Of a stretch of 64,000 nt of DNA, positions 17,157 through 26,431 are shown piece after piece. A program made the translations under genes and the position numbers. The notes under the pieces are model-generated. The model saw only the letters and a program-made list of their open reading frames with translations, did not search any database and was not told the origin of the DNA. This stretch comes from Burkholderiaceae bacterium 26 (lineage in GTDB: Bacteria; Pseudomonadota; Gammaproteobacteria; Burkholderiales; Burkholderiaceae): contig JYOB01000016.1 of the NCBI GenBank assembly GCA_000955795.1, positions 521,908 through 585,907 of the forward strand. Reading direction: 5' to 3'. The number at the start of each line of letters is the position of its first letter. The stretch's first letter is position 1.

Positions 17157-19805
17157 TTAGTAGTTGAAATTCGCCGCGATGCTGCGACCGTGTGCGGCGT
17201 TGACGTTGACCGAGAACTGGATGGTTGGCTGAAGCTGGATCACGGTCACCGCGCTGTCGAGCGTGCCGGGGCTGCTGGCAGCATGGTTGAGCGTCACCGT
17301 GATCGAGCCAGTATTGGCTTCAGTCGGATCCGACACCGCCAGCGAGACACCACTTGCCGTTTCCGCCACCGTGACCGATGCCTTGGTCGAGCTGGTCAGA
17401 TAACTCTGGCTCCCGTCGTTGACCGTGCCACCGTTGGAGGCCCAGAAGTTGGCGCCGACAACCTTGGTGATGGAGCCACTTGCCGGCGTGTACTTCACCG
17501 CGTGGATGCCGTTGCCGGTCGAGCCACTGGACAGGATCGAAAGGCCCGAGTTGGAGGCGATGGTGTTGACTTCCGCCGCGCTCTTGTTGGGCAGCAGTAC
17601 GTAAGCGTAGCTTGCCGCCGTCGGGTTGGTGCCGTGGGGGATCGCCAGGCTCAGGTAGTTGTCGGTTACCGAAGTGCTTGAGCCGGTGCCGACAGTGCTC
17701 CATGAGCTGGTGCGCGCTTCGCGCAGGGCGGTCAGCGTCTGCGGGCTGAAGAACAGGTAGCCGATACCCTTCGAGCCGGTGGTGCACGAGGAACCGTTCA
17801 CCGCCGGACTACACGTGCTTACGACGCTGCCCTGCAGATGCGCCCAATTGACGCCGGTAAGCGTCTGCGGTCCAGCGCCAATGTTGACGGTGGTATTGCC
17901 GACATTGTTAATCGTCAGCTTGTTGGTGCCACCAGCGCCGCCGCTATAAGGTGGCAGCAGGCGACGGTTGTCGACGATGGTCTCGACTGGGCTGCTGACA
18001 TTGTCGGCAATGTTGGAGCCGACAGCAACGATGCGGTCGTCCATCATGAACCAGGACTTCCGGCCAGCCAGGTTGCTTGGGCTGGCACGCCCGAGACCCT
18101 CCTGCGAGTAGAAGCCTGACATGTCGAACTCCATGCCCGCCGAGGTGTAGGCACTCAGCACGCTCGAACCGCCAGTCCAGCGCAGATTGTTCAGAGCGTT
18201 ACCGTAGAAGGCCCAAGCGGTGGGCGAGGTGAAGGCGGCGCCGTCCGACGTGATGCCAGGCAGGCGGCTGTAGTTGACCGTGGCCCAGAAATTACCGCCA
18301 AACTGCTTCTCGTCGTCGGTGTTCATGGCGGTCATGCCGGCGCCGGTCAGCCAACCAAGCTTGTTCTCGTTGTTGCCAAACTCAAATGAGCTGATACGGT
18401 CTGAGAACATCGACAGCGCAAAGCCGAACGGGGAGTTCGTTGTGGTGTTGGGGTTGGTTACGGGGTTGAAGTGCACAGCGCGGGCCATGCTGCCGTAGAT
18501 GCGACTGGTTTGCAGTGTCGTGGGAGTGACCGTCGAGTCTGCCGCCAGCGCCTTCATCTTCGTCATGTCGTACAGACTGAAGCCGGAGTAGTAGCAGTTG
18601 GAGGTGCAGCCAGCGGCCTGGCTGTACACCGTGTCGCCTTGAATCCAGCCTTTCACGGTCGCGTTGACTGCCGCGGCGGTCGTTGCGTCGAAGCCATCCG
18701 TCAATCGGCGCACGGAGGCGGCCATCGTCCGGCCGTCAACGTGGTCTGTCTCGGAAGAGCGGGAGATCTTGCGCCCCCGGGTCATGTCCATCATCGCCCC
18801 CTGATACATGAGCGGCGTGATGCTGTTGTTGACCCAGCCAGCAACTGTCTGGAGTTCTGTGCTGGAGAAAGCCCATGACGTGCCGTTGGTCAGGTACATC
18901 AGGTTGCTGACATCGTCGATCATCGGGCCCCCATAGCCGCCCATGTACGGGATGTAGTGGTGCTGAATGAACGAGCCGTCGGCGTAGAAGCCATCATCCG
19001 ATGTGACAAGGGGGTACACCGCCTGCATTGCAGTCCGCGCAGCGTCGATCTTTGTCGTGTCGTCAGCCAACATGCCGCTGAACACGCGACCCATGACCTT
19101 GTCCAGCAGATTTGCGCCCGTCATGACGGTGGGCGGCGTGGTTGCGGGCCACGTTTCGTTGGTCGGGTCGGCGTTGAAGTGGTCCATCGCCACGACGTAG
19201 CTATTGATCAGTGTCGATGGCAGTTGGCCGTACATCGTGATCAGGATGTTCCCGAGTATTTTGGGAATGCCGATTTCCCAATCCCACCAGTTGTCGTACT
19301 GCGCAATGTTCTCGTTGTAGTGGTTGTCGTGCAGCCACTGGAGCGCGTCGGTGATGTTGGCGAGGAGCGTCGCGTCCTGATACAGGGTTGAGCCCTGGGT
19401 GCTGTAGCCCAGCATCATTTCCTGAACGCGCTTGTAGTTGTTCGTGAGATTCGAGCTTGCCGTCCACGTGCACAGATCGCTCCATAGGCAAGTCGTGCGG
19501 CTACCCGCGGCGATCATCGAGTTCTGATCGTTGTTGGCGGTGTTGCCGATGGCGGTGACTTTGTTGCTGATGTCCGAGTCGCTCAGGTTGAGCGTGCCCC
19601 CCGAGATGTAGGTTTGCCACGCCGTCCGCATCGCCGCGGTGGTGGGGTTACCCGCGTCCTTGGGTTTTAGCGAGGTGCTGGTTGGGGCCGCCTGGGTTGT
19701 CATGGCATCTGAACCGTCGCCGCCGCAACCGCCCATCAAGGCGGAGACAGCAAGAGCAATGGCAAGGCTCGTCCTGAGCTTGGCGGGGGTGTGGAGCATC
19801 AACAT
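17157..19805 (-). CDS. Polysaccharide lyase family 8 lipoprotein (first copy)
   Basis: This 882-residue secreted lipoprotein starts at ATG 19805 (RBS GAGGAG) and has the lipobox LMGGC; the frame reaches 19982 but that stretch contains the operators. Family 8 catalytic residues are all present with the spacing of the S. pneumoniae hyaluronate lyase: Asn232, His282, Tyr291, Arg345 and Arg349 (N to H 50, H to Y 9, Y to R 54). NWWDWEIGIP forms the aromatic patch of the cleft. It should depolymerise a uronic-acid-containing glycosaminoglycan-like polymer by beta-elimination at the cell surface. Its C-terminal 60 residues are nearly the same as in the second copy. Two LacI-type operators lie upstream, linking it to the importer operon. 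Hyaluronan, chondroitin and xanthan are all possible substrates. Confidence 0.88.
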   Translation of the reverse strand: MLMLHTPAKLRTSLAIALAVSALMGGCGGDGSDAMTTQAAPTSTSLKPKDAGNPTTAAMRTAWQTYISGGTLNLSDSDISNKVTAIGNTANNDQNSMIAAGSRTTCLWSDLCTWTASSNLTNNYKRVQEMMLGYSTQGSTLYQDATLLANITDALQWLHDNHYNENIAQYDNWWDWEIGIPKILGNILITMYGQLPSTLINSYVVAMDHFNADPTNETWPATTPPTVMTGANLLDKVMGRVFSGMLADDTTKIDAARTAMQAVYPLVTSDDGFYADGSFIQHHYIPYMGGYGGPMIDDVSNLMYLTNGTSWAFSSTELQTVAGWVNNSITPLMYQGAMMDMTRGRKISRSSETDHVDGRTMAASVRRLTDGFDATTAAAVNATVKGWIQGDTVYSQAAGCTSNCYYSGFSLYDMTKMKALAADSTVTPTTLQTSRIYGSMARAVHFNPVTNPNTTTNSPFGFALSMFSDRISSFEFGNNENKLGWLTGAGMTAMNTDDEKQFGGNFWATVNYSRLPGITSDGAAFTSPTAWAFYGNALNNLRWTGGSSVLSAYTSAGMEFDMSGFYSQEGLGRASPSNLAGRKSWFMMDDRIVAVGSNIADNVSSPVETIVDNRRLLPPYSGGAGGTNKLTINNVGNTTVNIGAGPQTLTGVNWAHLQGSVVSTCSPAVNGSSCTTGSKGIGYLFFSPQTLTALREARTSSWSTVGTGSSTSVTDNYLSLAIPHGTNPTAASYAYVLLPNKSAAEVNTIASNSGLSILSSGSTGNGIHAVKYTPASGSITKVVGANFWASNGGTVNDGSQSYLTSSTKASVTVAETASGVSLAVSDPTEANTGSITVTLNHAASSPGTLDSAVTVIQLQPTIQFSVNVNAAHGRSIAANFNY

Positions 19806-19849
19806 CGGGTGGGTCTCCTCAAACGATTCTGTTTTGTGTTTATGTGCGG

Positions 19850-19862
19850 TTAAGCGTTTACC
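19850..19862 (-). promoter_or_regulatory. LacI-type operator upstream of the lyase gene (proximal)
   Basis: TTAAGCGTTTACC on the + strand differs at one base from the site at 703-715, and in both cases AAAg/AAAa follows. It lies 45 bases upstream of the lyase start codon, so a repressor bound here would block the - strand promoter. It was found by eye; binding is not demonstrated. Confidence 0.6.
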
Positions 19863-19986
19863 AAAGTAGTTTGTAAACCGGAGACTAGGTATCAGGGATT
19901 TCACTACGCATGGATGCAGGAAGACGTTATTGAATAGGCATCTATGTGCACTCTGTCTAAGAGCGCAGGTCTGCCACGGCAAGCAA

Positions 19987-19999
19987 TTAAGCGGTTACC
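19987..19999 (-). promoter_or_regulatory. LacI-type operator upstream of the lyase gene (distal)
   Basis: TTAAGCGGTTACC again fits TTAAGCGnTTACC. It lies 137 bases from the proximal site in the 311-base gap between lyase and epimerase genes (19806-20116). Paired sites at this distance are compatible with repression by DNA looping by a tetrameric or cross-linked repressor, or with two promoters. Nothing else is evident in this gap. Confidence 0.55.
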
Positions 20000-20116
20000 T
20001 TATGGTTTTCAAAATAGGACGAAGGCAACAGGTGGCGTATGAGCGGCAGCACTGCCAAGGCGGCAGCACGTGCAAGCTGGGAAGGGCGCGCGGGACCCGG
20101 TGGGCCTATCGCGCGT

Positions 20117-21043
20117 CTATCGCTTGGCGATGAGCCGGCAAACCGCGCTTTTCGTTTCGCCAGGAGCCAGAAGGTGCAGTCCCTTGTGGTGATGAATCGC
20201 GTCGGCCAGCCCCATCCAGGGTTCGATGCAATAGAAGTCCGCATCTCCGCTGCGTTCCGTCCAAGTCGTGATGGCATACCAGGGGTCTGGCGCGCCATCC
20301 ACTTCGATACAAATCTGGCGCCCATGCGGTATGCCCGCGCACGCAGGGATGGTGAGATGAGCGGCTCCGGGGCCCTTCAGGACGTGATAGCAATCCTGCA
20401 GCATGGGATCGTCCAGGCGATATTGGGCGATCCCGTCCTTAAGATCCGTCAAGCGTCCGTCTGGCTGTTGGCGCGACGTCCAGGCAGGTGGCATCCGCAG
20501 GAGACTGGCGCGGCGCTGCGTTCGGTGTACCGCGAAGTAGAAGTGGTGCCCCGCATAGAACGGCATTGGTGGGGCGACATCCGCGCCTTCCTGCCCCGCC
20601 CTGTGCGTTACCGTGATGGTGGTCTCGAGCCCATCTTCAAGGAGGCGGTATTCGACCGCAAACTCGAAACCGAACGGGTAGTAGACGCGCGTGGCGGGCG
20701 TGTCGCGCAGTGCCATGGTGATGGCACGCCCAGCTTCGAATGACGTCACCTCGAACGGCAGTTGATGCGCAAAGCCATGTTGAGGAAGTTCGCGAATGCG
20801 CCCTTGAGCGTCACGCCAACGCCCTTGAACACCATCGACGAAATGCCTGCCGATGAACGGAAACAGCAACGGGTTACCACCGCGAATCTGGATGGGGCTG
20901 GACCAATCCGGCCGCTCTGGCCAATGCAGTATCTCTTCACCGCGGTGGCGCCATCGCATCAGGCGCCCACCCATGTCAGGCGCGACGAAGAGGGCGCTGT
21001 CGCCGTTGCCAAGACAGACGACGTTGCCCTTCTGAGCGCGCAT
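20117..21043 (-). CDS. Aldose 1-epimerase family protein
   Basis: This 308-residue protein is of the galactose-mutarotase-like superfamily. Visible motifs are RGGNPLLFPFIGR near residue 54, QHGFAHQLPF near residue 87 with the first active-site His, YAGHHFYF with the second, and YCIEPWMGLADAIHHHKGL with the catalytic Glu. It has no signal peptide, so it is cytoplasmic. It would interconvert alpha and beta anomers of a sugar feeding the dehydrogenases. The gene starts 31 bases after the protease stop on the same strand, so the two are likely co-transcribed. Some relatives act on sugar phosphates, so substrate assignment is open. Confidence 0.8.
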   Translation of the reverse strand: MRAQKGNVVCLGNGDSALFVAPDMGGRLMRWRHRGEEILHWPERPDWSSPIQIRGGNPLLFPFIGRHFVDGVQGRWRDAQGRIRELPQHGFAHQLPFEVTSFEAGRAITMALRDTPATRVYYPFGFEFAVEYRLLEDGLETTITVTHRAGQEGADVAPPMPFYAGHHFYFAVHRTQRRASLLRMPPAWTSRQQPDGRLTDLKDGIAQYRLDDPMLQDCYHVLKGPGAAHLTIPACAGIPHGRQICIEVDGAPDPWYAITTWTERSGDADFYCIEPWMGLADAIHHHKGLHLLAPGETKSAVCRLIAKR

Positions 21044-21073
21044 GATGAACGGGCACGTGTTCAGCGGGTGAGC

Positions 21074-22975
21074 TTATCGGCTGGCCAATACGTTCGGTAC
21101 GAGCGGCATTCCCTGCCACACCGTCGGCGTATCAAGCAGCTCCACTTTGGTGATGGCTTTGTCGCCCGGCACGTTGATGGTCCACAACTTAAAGCTGCTG
21201 CCACTGGTGGCGTCTGTTGTGCTGGTTGCCGGTGTTCCAGTCGGGCTGAACCAGGGGCGGAAGCCTCCTTGCAGGATGCGGGTGATCTGTGAGCCATCGG
21301 CGTAGGTCACGCGCACCGAGTAATCGCAGCCGCTGGCGTGGCAATACCACGCATAGCTGCCGGTGTTGGGCACGATGGCTGCGCGGTCTGCGGAGCTGGT
21401 CGGATCAAACGTGCGGATGAGGTTGCCCGTGAACTGCAGCGGCGGATAAATCTGCGAGACGCCAGCCGTACCCGCACGGCTATAGGTGATGGCGATGGCG
21501 TAGACCGGCAAATTGCTCTGCGTCGGCAAGTTCTGGTTGATGCCGTAGAGGCCGTTGTCTGTCGTTGTCGGTGTGTAGGCCACGCGCGCTTGGGCGTTCG
21601 TATCCCATTTGCTGTAGCCGGTCGGTGAAGCCGAATCGACGAGGATCTTGCCTTGCAGCCAGGCCTGCATCTTCCCGGTATTGAAATCGGAGAAGGTCGC
21701 GAACTTGTAGCCGGGCGACTGATCGCCAGCGCCCCCTTGCATGGGGTCTTGCTTGATGCAGCGGCCGGCAGAATCCGTCTGGTGGTTACTCGCACAGTTC
21801 GCGTAACTGCTGGCCGTGGTTGGCACGCGGATGTCCAGGAACTGATTGTGATTGGGGTCGTAACCCCACACCGAGCCCGTCAGGCTACCGCCCGCATATG
21901 GGTAGCTCCCGCCGTTGTATGCATCTCCGGCATGCGGCAACCCGAAGGCATGGCCCTGTTCATGAATGAAGATGCCGGTGTAGTTCTGGTCTCCCACACC
22001 AACGTTGCCGCCGCCCAGGCCTCCGCCAAGAAACACCGGCCGGTTCGTCACCGGGTCGACCGGCAGAATCGGCGCGTAATACTGGTTATTGGTCGGGCCT
22101 TCACCGTTAGCATTGCGCAGGCCTTGAATCAGGCTGAGGACCGAGCTCATCACTGCGTAGCCTTCTTTCTGCTGGCTCATCGCAGTAACGACATAGGCAG
22201 GTTGTGCAACACCAGCACTGTCAGTGCGCGGTGCGATCACCATGTTCGACCAAGACACGCGTCCGAGCGAATGGTTTGTCGCCGACAAGGCAGAGACGGG
22301 CCATTTGGCGAGAATTTCCTGCTGCGTGACAGCGTCCGGCGCTTTTGTCGTGGACAGCGGCGTCGTGTTCGTATCGTCGGCACCGAAGAGGTAGAACGGC
22401 AGCACCCGCAATGTCATGTCGGCGTTGGTGCCGAAGCTCGGCGCCTGGCTCGCGCTGGCCGCATAGTTGGCAGCTGATACGCGGAACGACGTGCCCGGCA
22501 CCATCCAGGTGGCTGGCATCGTCACGCTCCAGCGGTCGGCCGCATAGGGTCGGCCATTGGATTCGGTGGGCGGCAGGGCGGACGGCGCATTCAACGCAAG
22601 GTTGCCGATCAACGTACCGCTGCGCCATGCTTCGAGCACTGGATATTTCACATCGGTCTGCGCGATCGCGATGAGCGCCAAGGCGGAGCGGTTGCCAACC
22701 AATTGAAGCGAGGCGCTATCGTTGGCCAGCTTCCAGGAAAGGCCCGCACTCGGTAACACGTGGGTCTGGGCGAATTCGACCGTGGTCAGCGTCAATGGGC
22801 TCGCAGTTGGAGAAGTGGAGCCAGGTTGTGTATCAGAAGGAGGGCTCCCTGTCGTGCCGCTGTTCGGTGTGTTTGTGGCTGTCGAGGTGCCGTCTCCTCC
22901 TCCGCAGGCGGTCAGCAGCGCAGCCGTAGCGGCTGCAACCCAAAAACTACGGTTCCGAGTTGGCACGAGGCTCAC
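21074..22975 (-). CDS. Secreted M66-like (StcE/dictomallein-type) zinc metalloprotease lipoprotein
   Basis: From the GTG at 22975 (GGAG nine bases upstream) the protein has 633 residues. It opens with a signal peptide ending in the lipobox LLTAC, then a Gly/Ser/Thr-rich spacer. The zinc-binding gluzincin/metzincin motif is plain: [11 protein letters not shown], preceded by a Gly-rich [10 protein letters not shown] segment as in family M66. StcE-type enzymes of that family cut mucin-like glycoproteins. It should sit in the outer membrane or be surface-exposed. Its position in an operon-like array with two glycan lyases suggests proteoglycan or mucin breakdown; that is inference. The open frame extends to 23032, a less likely start. 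The family call rests on the motif and general layout only. Confidence 0.68.
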   Translation of the reverse strand: MSLVPTRNRSFWVAAATAALLTACGGGDGTSTATNTPNSGTTGSPPSDTQPGSTSPTASPLTLTTVEFAQTHVLPSAGLSWKLANDSASLQLVGNRSALALIAIAQTDVKYPVLEAWRSGTLIGNLALNAPSALPPTESNGRPYAADRWSVTMPATWMVPGTSFRVSAANYAASASQAPSFGTNADMTLRVLPFYLFGADDTNTTPLSTTKAPDAVTQQEILAKWPVSALSATNHSLGRVSWSNMVIAPRTDSAGVAQPAYVVTAMSQQKEGYAVMSSVLSLIQGLRNANGEGPTNNQYYAPILPVDPVTNRPVFLGGGLGGGNVGVGDQNYTGIFIHEQGHAFGLPHAGDAYNGGSYPYAGGSLTGSVWGYDPNHNQFLDIRVPTTASSYANCASNHQTDSAGRCIKQDPMQGGAGDQSPGYKFATFSDFNTGKMQAWLQGKILVDSASPTGYSKWDTNAQARVAYTPTTTDNGLYGINQNLPTQSNLPVYAIAITYSRAGTAGVSQIYPPLQFTGNLIRTFDPTSSADRAAIVPNTGSYAWYCHASGCDYSVRVTYADGSQITRILQGGFRPWFSPTGTPATSTTDATSGSSFKLWTINVPGDKAITKVELLDTPTVWQGMPLVPNVLASR

Positions 22976-23645
22976 GGCGAGATTCTCCGGCTTGGTGTGG
23001 TTCGAAGGACTTCGGGCACGAGCTGCAGTCACCGACGAGACGGCACCCCGCTTTGTTGGGGCTCCATCATCGGCCTCACGGCCCTTGCATAGGTTAGGTG
23101 GCTATGCAGCACGCTAGCGTAAGCCGACGCGATCACTCTAATGTCAACAATTCTGAAGGTGATCGGTGGGTAGAACTAGGACGTTGCTAGACCGCGAGAG
23201 TCCTCCCATGCTGTCGATGGTGGAGAGACCTCAAGCCGCATTGAGACGCCCATGTGCCGTATGCCGAGCAGCTCTTGGCTAACGCTCAAGCAATGTTGTC
23301 CGCCATGGTATGAGCCAGAGTCGATTGGGCTAAAAAAAAGCTTGGTGCAGAGACGCGCACATCTTTCGGGTCGTCGCCTCGAAGGCTGAGGAAATTTACT
23401 CTCCGCGCCATCAAAAAAAAATGAGATCGATATTGAAATGCTACCTAATGGAGAAATTTTCAATTTTTCGATCAAAAAAGAAATTTTTATTTTTATTAAT
23501 TTAATTAATTTTCACATATTCGTTGACCGAATTTTGAAAAGAAGCGGTTTCCTATAATCGGAAGCGTTAAGCATCCATTGTCGCTCGCAACAGCGAGTTG
23601 ACGACGACGCCTATTCCTCGACACGCGTTCCGAAAAAGGCCTGCG
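22976..23645. other. Gene-free stretch: upstream of the protease and left end of the mobile element
   Basis: No credible gene is present over 670 bases. The right half becomes strongly AT-rich (23400-23560, with runs of A and T), in contrast to the GC-rich neighbours, which marks the probable left end of the recombinase element. A perfect TATAAT at 23553-23558, with TTTTGA-like sequence 15-16 bases upstream, is a candidate promoter for the recombinase operon. No N-terminal part of a MerR regulator was found here. Confidence 0.5.
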
Positions 23646-24815
23646 ATGAGGTTCGTGCTGGCAGACGAAAATTTGGTGGTAGCAGGTCGCGCCTATAAGG
23701 GGTTCCCTTTGCTCGTAGGTGATGATGGTGCACCAATACAACCGGCTCAAGATTGGCTGTGGGATTTGCTTGCGACGACCGGTCGCATCTCTAGCAGGCG
23801 GACTTGGGAGAACTACGGTCGTGCCATCTACGATTTTTTCGCATTCTCGCTGACCAACAATCATGATTGGTCAGTTGCTCCGCCGCCGGGCATGCCGAGT
23901 GCAATAGACGCATGGCGGGAGTGGTCTAGGGGAACGTTGGAATTGGACGCCAGCACTATCAACCCACGTATACGAGTCGTCGTTCGGTTCTATAAGTGGG
24001 CTATCAAGAAAGGGCACATTGATCGACTTCCATTCGACTACGAAGCTCTACGAAGTTTTCGCCCGGCACGATTTCATTTTGAGGGCGACGCCACCAGCGA
24101 AACGCAGGCGAGTCCTAAAGTGTTGCTCAGAGAGCGGCGCCGAGTGATCCGGTTCTTGATCACAGACCAGATCGTCGAATGCCATCAATCGCTCTCGAAT
24201 CTCACGCATCGTTTGATGTTCGAACTGATGGTGAGGACTGGGCTCCGGCAGAGTGAGTGCCGCACCTTCCCCGACGCCTATGTGTTCGATCCGTCGAAGC
24301 GCAGGGACCTCCATCCGGGCCAGAAGATTCGCGTTCGTCTTGATCCGCTGAAGATGGAGATAAAGAACTCCACACACAGAGAGATCGACGTACCGTACGA
24401 CCTCATGGAAAAGCTCTGGGCGTACTCGCTGCGACAGCGACAGCGCCGCGCCAATGCTGATCGTGAGGGACGAGTGATTCCTCACCTGTTCCCAACAGAG
24501 GATGGTGCACCCTATAAAAAAGACAGCATCGCCGGGATCTTCCGTGACCTGTCCAAGCGGGTTGGCTTCCGTGTCACGGCGCACATGCTCCGGCACAGCT
24601 ATGCCACTTACTTGTTGTGGAGTTTGCGTAAGAGCGAGACATTCGAGGGCGAGCCTCTGCTGTATGTGAGGGACCGCCTAGGGCACGTTAACGTTTCCAC
24701 TACAGCCGAGTATCTTCACCTAGTCAACTCGCTGGAGGGACATCTCATCTTGGCTCATGAAGACGAGATCGATCGGTTGTTCTCGCCGGACTGGCCATCG
24801 GGAGGCCGAGGATGA
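23646..24815 (+). CDS. Tyrosine-type site-specific recombinase, first of three
   Basis: This protein has 389 residues from ATG 23646 (AAGG five bases upstream); a TTG at 23598 would add 16 residues. A SAM-like N-terminal domain (about 60-150) is followed by the catalytic domain with Arg in RTGLRQSE, HxxR in AHMLRHSYATYL, His in DRLGHVNVSTTAEYLH and the nucleophile Tyr in that last block. All core residues are present, so it should be active in cutting and rejoining DNA at the element ends. Its stop overlaps the next gene by ATGA. It corresponds in position and size to TnpA of Tn554-like systems. Confidence 0.88.
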   Translation: MRFVLADENLVVAGRAYKGFPLLVGDDGAPIQPAQDWLWDLLATTGRISSRRTWENYGRAIYDFFAFSLTNNHDWSVAPPPGMPSAIDAWREWSRGTLELDASTINPRIRVVVRFYKWAIKKGHIDRLPFDYEALRSFRPARFHFEGDATSETQASPKVLLRERRRVIRFLITDQIVECHQSLSNLTHRLMFELMVRTGLRQSECRTFPDAYVFDPSKRRDLHPGQKIRVRLDPLKMEIKNSTHREIDVPYDLMEKLWAYSLRQRQRRANADREGRVIPHLFPTEDGAPYKKDSIAGIFRDLSKRVGFRVTAHMLRHSYATYLLWSLRKSETFEGEPLLYVRDRLGHVNVSTTAEYLHLVNSLEGHLILAHEDEIDRLFSPDWPSGGRG

Positions 24816-26431
24816 GAAAAAAGAAGCAGTTCAGTGCTCGCGCCCCTATAGGCGTTGCGCTCATTCCGGAGGACCGGCGAACCGACCCGGCTGCCAGGGT
24901 ACTCATCAAACTCCCAGAGAACTTATACGGCCGCCGCAACATTGATTTGAGGCGTTGGCTAGGTAAAGGCATCGATGCCTGGGTTTTAGCCTGCGCTGAC
25001 CAAATATGTGTCTTTATAGCTAGTGGGGAATTTTCTCCCGTGACCATCTCCCACTATGCAACGAGCGGTTTGAGATACTTGTTCGAGTTCATCTTGGAAT
25101 CCGGGGAGCCAACCCGGCCGCAGGAGATGAAACCGCACCACCTGCGTCTCTATGTTGGCTGGCTCAAACATAAAGACTGGGCCTACCTCAGCCAGAGGAA
25201 TCACTACGTCTTCACAAAATCGGTGCTAGAAGCTCTGGTTAGGCGTGGGGTCATCCTTGACCAAAAGGGCCTCTTCCCCGCAAATCCCTTTCCAAATGTC
25301 CGCAGACAAGCAAGCGGTGTCACGGCACTGTCCCAATCAGAGCGGTCGCGTCTGGCGTATGTCTTGCGCGACGAATTAGTCGCAATCCGCGAGAAGCGTT
25401 TCGAAGGCACAGAGAGCGCCGCGTTAGTTGTGCAGGTGCTTGCTGTGGCCATCCGTACCGGTGCCAATCCAGCACCTCTTCTCGAAGCTAGGCGAGACTG
25501 TCTTCGGCAGCATCCGTTCTTGCCAAATTTGATGCTATTGGAACTATTCAAGCGACGAGGCAACGCCACAAAGGTCGTGAATCTGCGCTACTCCAGAAAA
25601 GAGGGAAATTCTCTGGCAATTCCAATGGATGGAGTCGCGCTAATTCGCAGCGTACGAGAAGCCACCGAATCGCTGGTGACTGAGGCCACGTCCGAGTGTC
25701 AGGACAGACTATGGCTGTACAGAGCTGAAGGAGGGAGCAATGTTGGTCGTGTCGTTGCGTTGAAGGGGCAAACATTGGCGATCGGCATTTCTGCCTTGGT
25801 CGCTCGGCGCGACTTGCGCGGGGACGATGGTAACCCGCTTTGCCTTAACCTTTCGCGCCTGCGTAAGACGTTGGAACAACGTTTGTGGGCACTCTCTGGT
25901 GGCGACTTGATCGCTACAGCAGCGCTGATGGGGCACCATCCAACGGTGGCAGATAGCCACTATCTCGCTTGCACGGAGAAAATCCGCGAGAACGCCACGT
26001 TTGTTGGAGAGGCGTTAGCAGATATATATGAAAAGGGTCTAACTGATGGCAATGTCCCTTCCACCCTGCCCGGCAAGTCGCCGACAGGGCGCTGCAAAGA
26101 TCCCTATAACGGCGACAGGGCGCCCAAAAACGGTAAGGCTTGCGACGACTTCCTTTCTTGTTTTGCGTGCACCAGCTACACGATCGTCGGCTCGCCAGAC
26201 GACCTGCATCGTCTCTTCTCCTTCTACTGGTTTTTGAACAGTGCGATAGCGAGCGCGCGAACTGCGGACTGGCAAGCGGAATTCCGCAACACCATGAATC
26301 TGATCGACCGTTTTACTGCCGATAAGTTTGATGTCGGCTTAGTAACAGCGGCAAAGGCTCGCGCCAAGTCTGAGCCTCTACCGTTTTGGGCAGCGTACCC
26401 TTTAAACGACGCGGAGATCACGGATGACTAG
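24812..26431 (+). CDS. Divergent tyrosine recombinase-like protein with Cys cluster, second of three
   Basis: This protein has 539 residues. An N-terminal helical core-binding domain (about 50-150) is followed by a degenerate integrase domain: Arg in RTGANPAPLLEARRD, LSRLRKTLEQR in place of HxxR, and MGHHPTVADSHYL with His and Tyr. The canonical His of HxxR is replaced, so activity may be reduced or depend on partners. After the catalytic domain comes a four-cysteine cluster (Cys428, Cys444, Cys450, Cys453) that could bind zinc. Both ends overlap neighbouring genes (ATGA at 24812; 8 bases at 26424), so the trio is strictly co-translated. Confidence 0.75.
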   Translation: MRKKKQFSARAPIGVALIPEDRRTDPAARVLIKLPENLYGRRNIDLRRWLGKGIDAWVLACADQICVFIASGEFSPVTISHYATSGLRYLFEFILESGEPTRPQEMKPHHLRLYVGWLKHKDWAYLSQRNHYVFTKSVLEALVRRGVILDQKGLFPANPFPNVRRQASGVTALSQSERSRLAYVLRDELVAIREKRFEGTESAALVVQVLAVAIRTGANPAPLLEARRDCLRQHPFLPNLMLLELFKRRGNATKVVNLRYSRKEGNSLAIPMDGVALIRSVREATESLVTEATSECQDRLWLYRAEGGSNVGRVVALKGQTLAIGISALVARRDLRGDDGNPLCLNLSRLRKTLEQRLWALSGGDLIATAALMGHHPTVADSHYLACTEKIRENATFVGEALADIYEKGLTDGNVPSTLPGKSPTGRCKDPYNGDRAPKNGKACDDFLSCFACTSYTIVGSPDDLHRLFSFYWFLNSAIASARTADWQAEFRNTMNLIDRFTADKFDVGLVTAAKARAKSEPLPFWAAYPLNDAEITDD

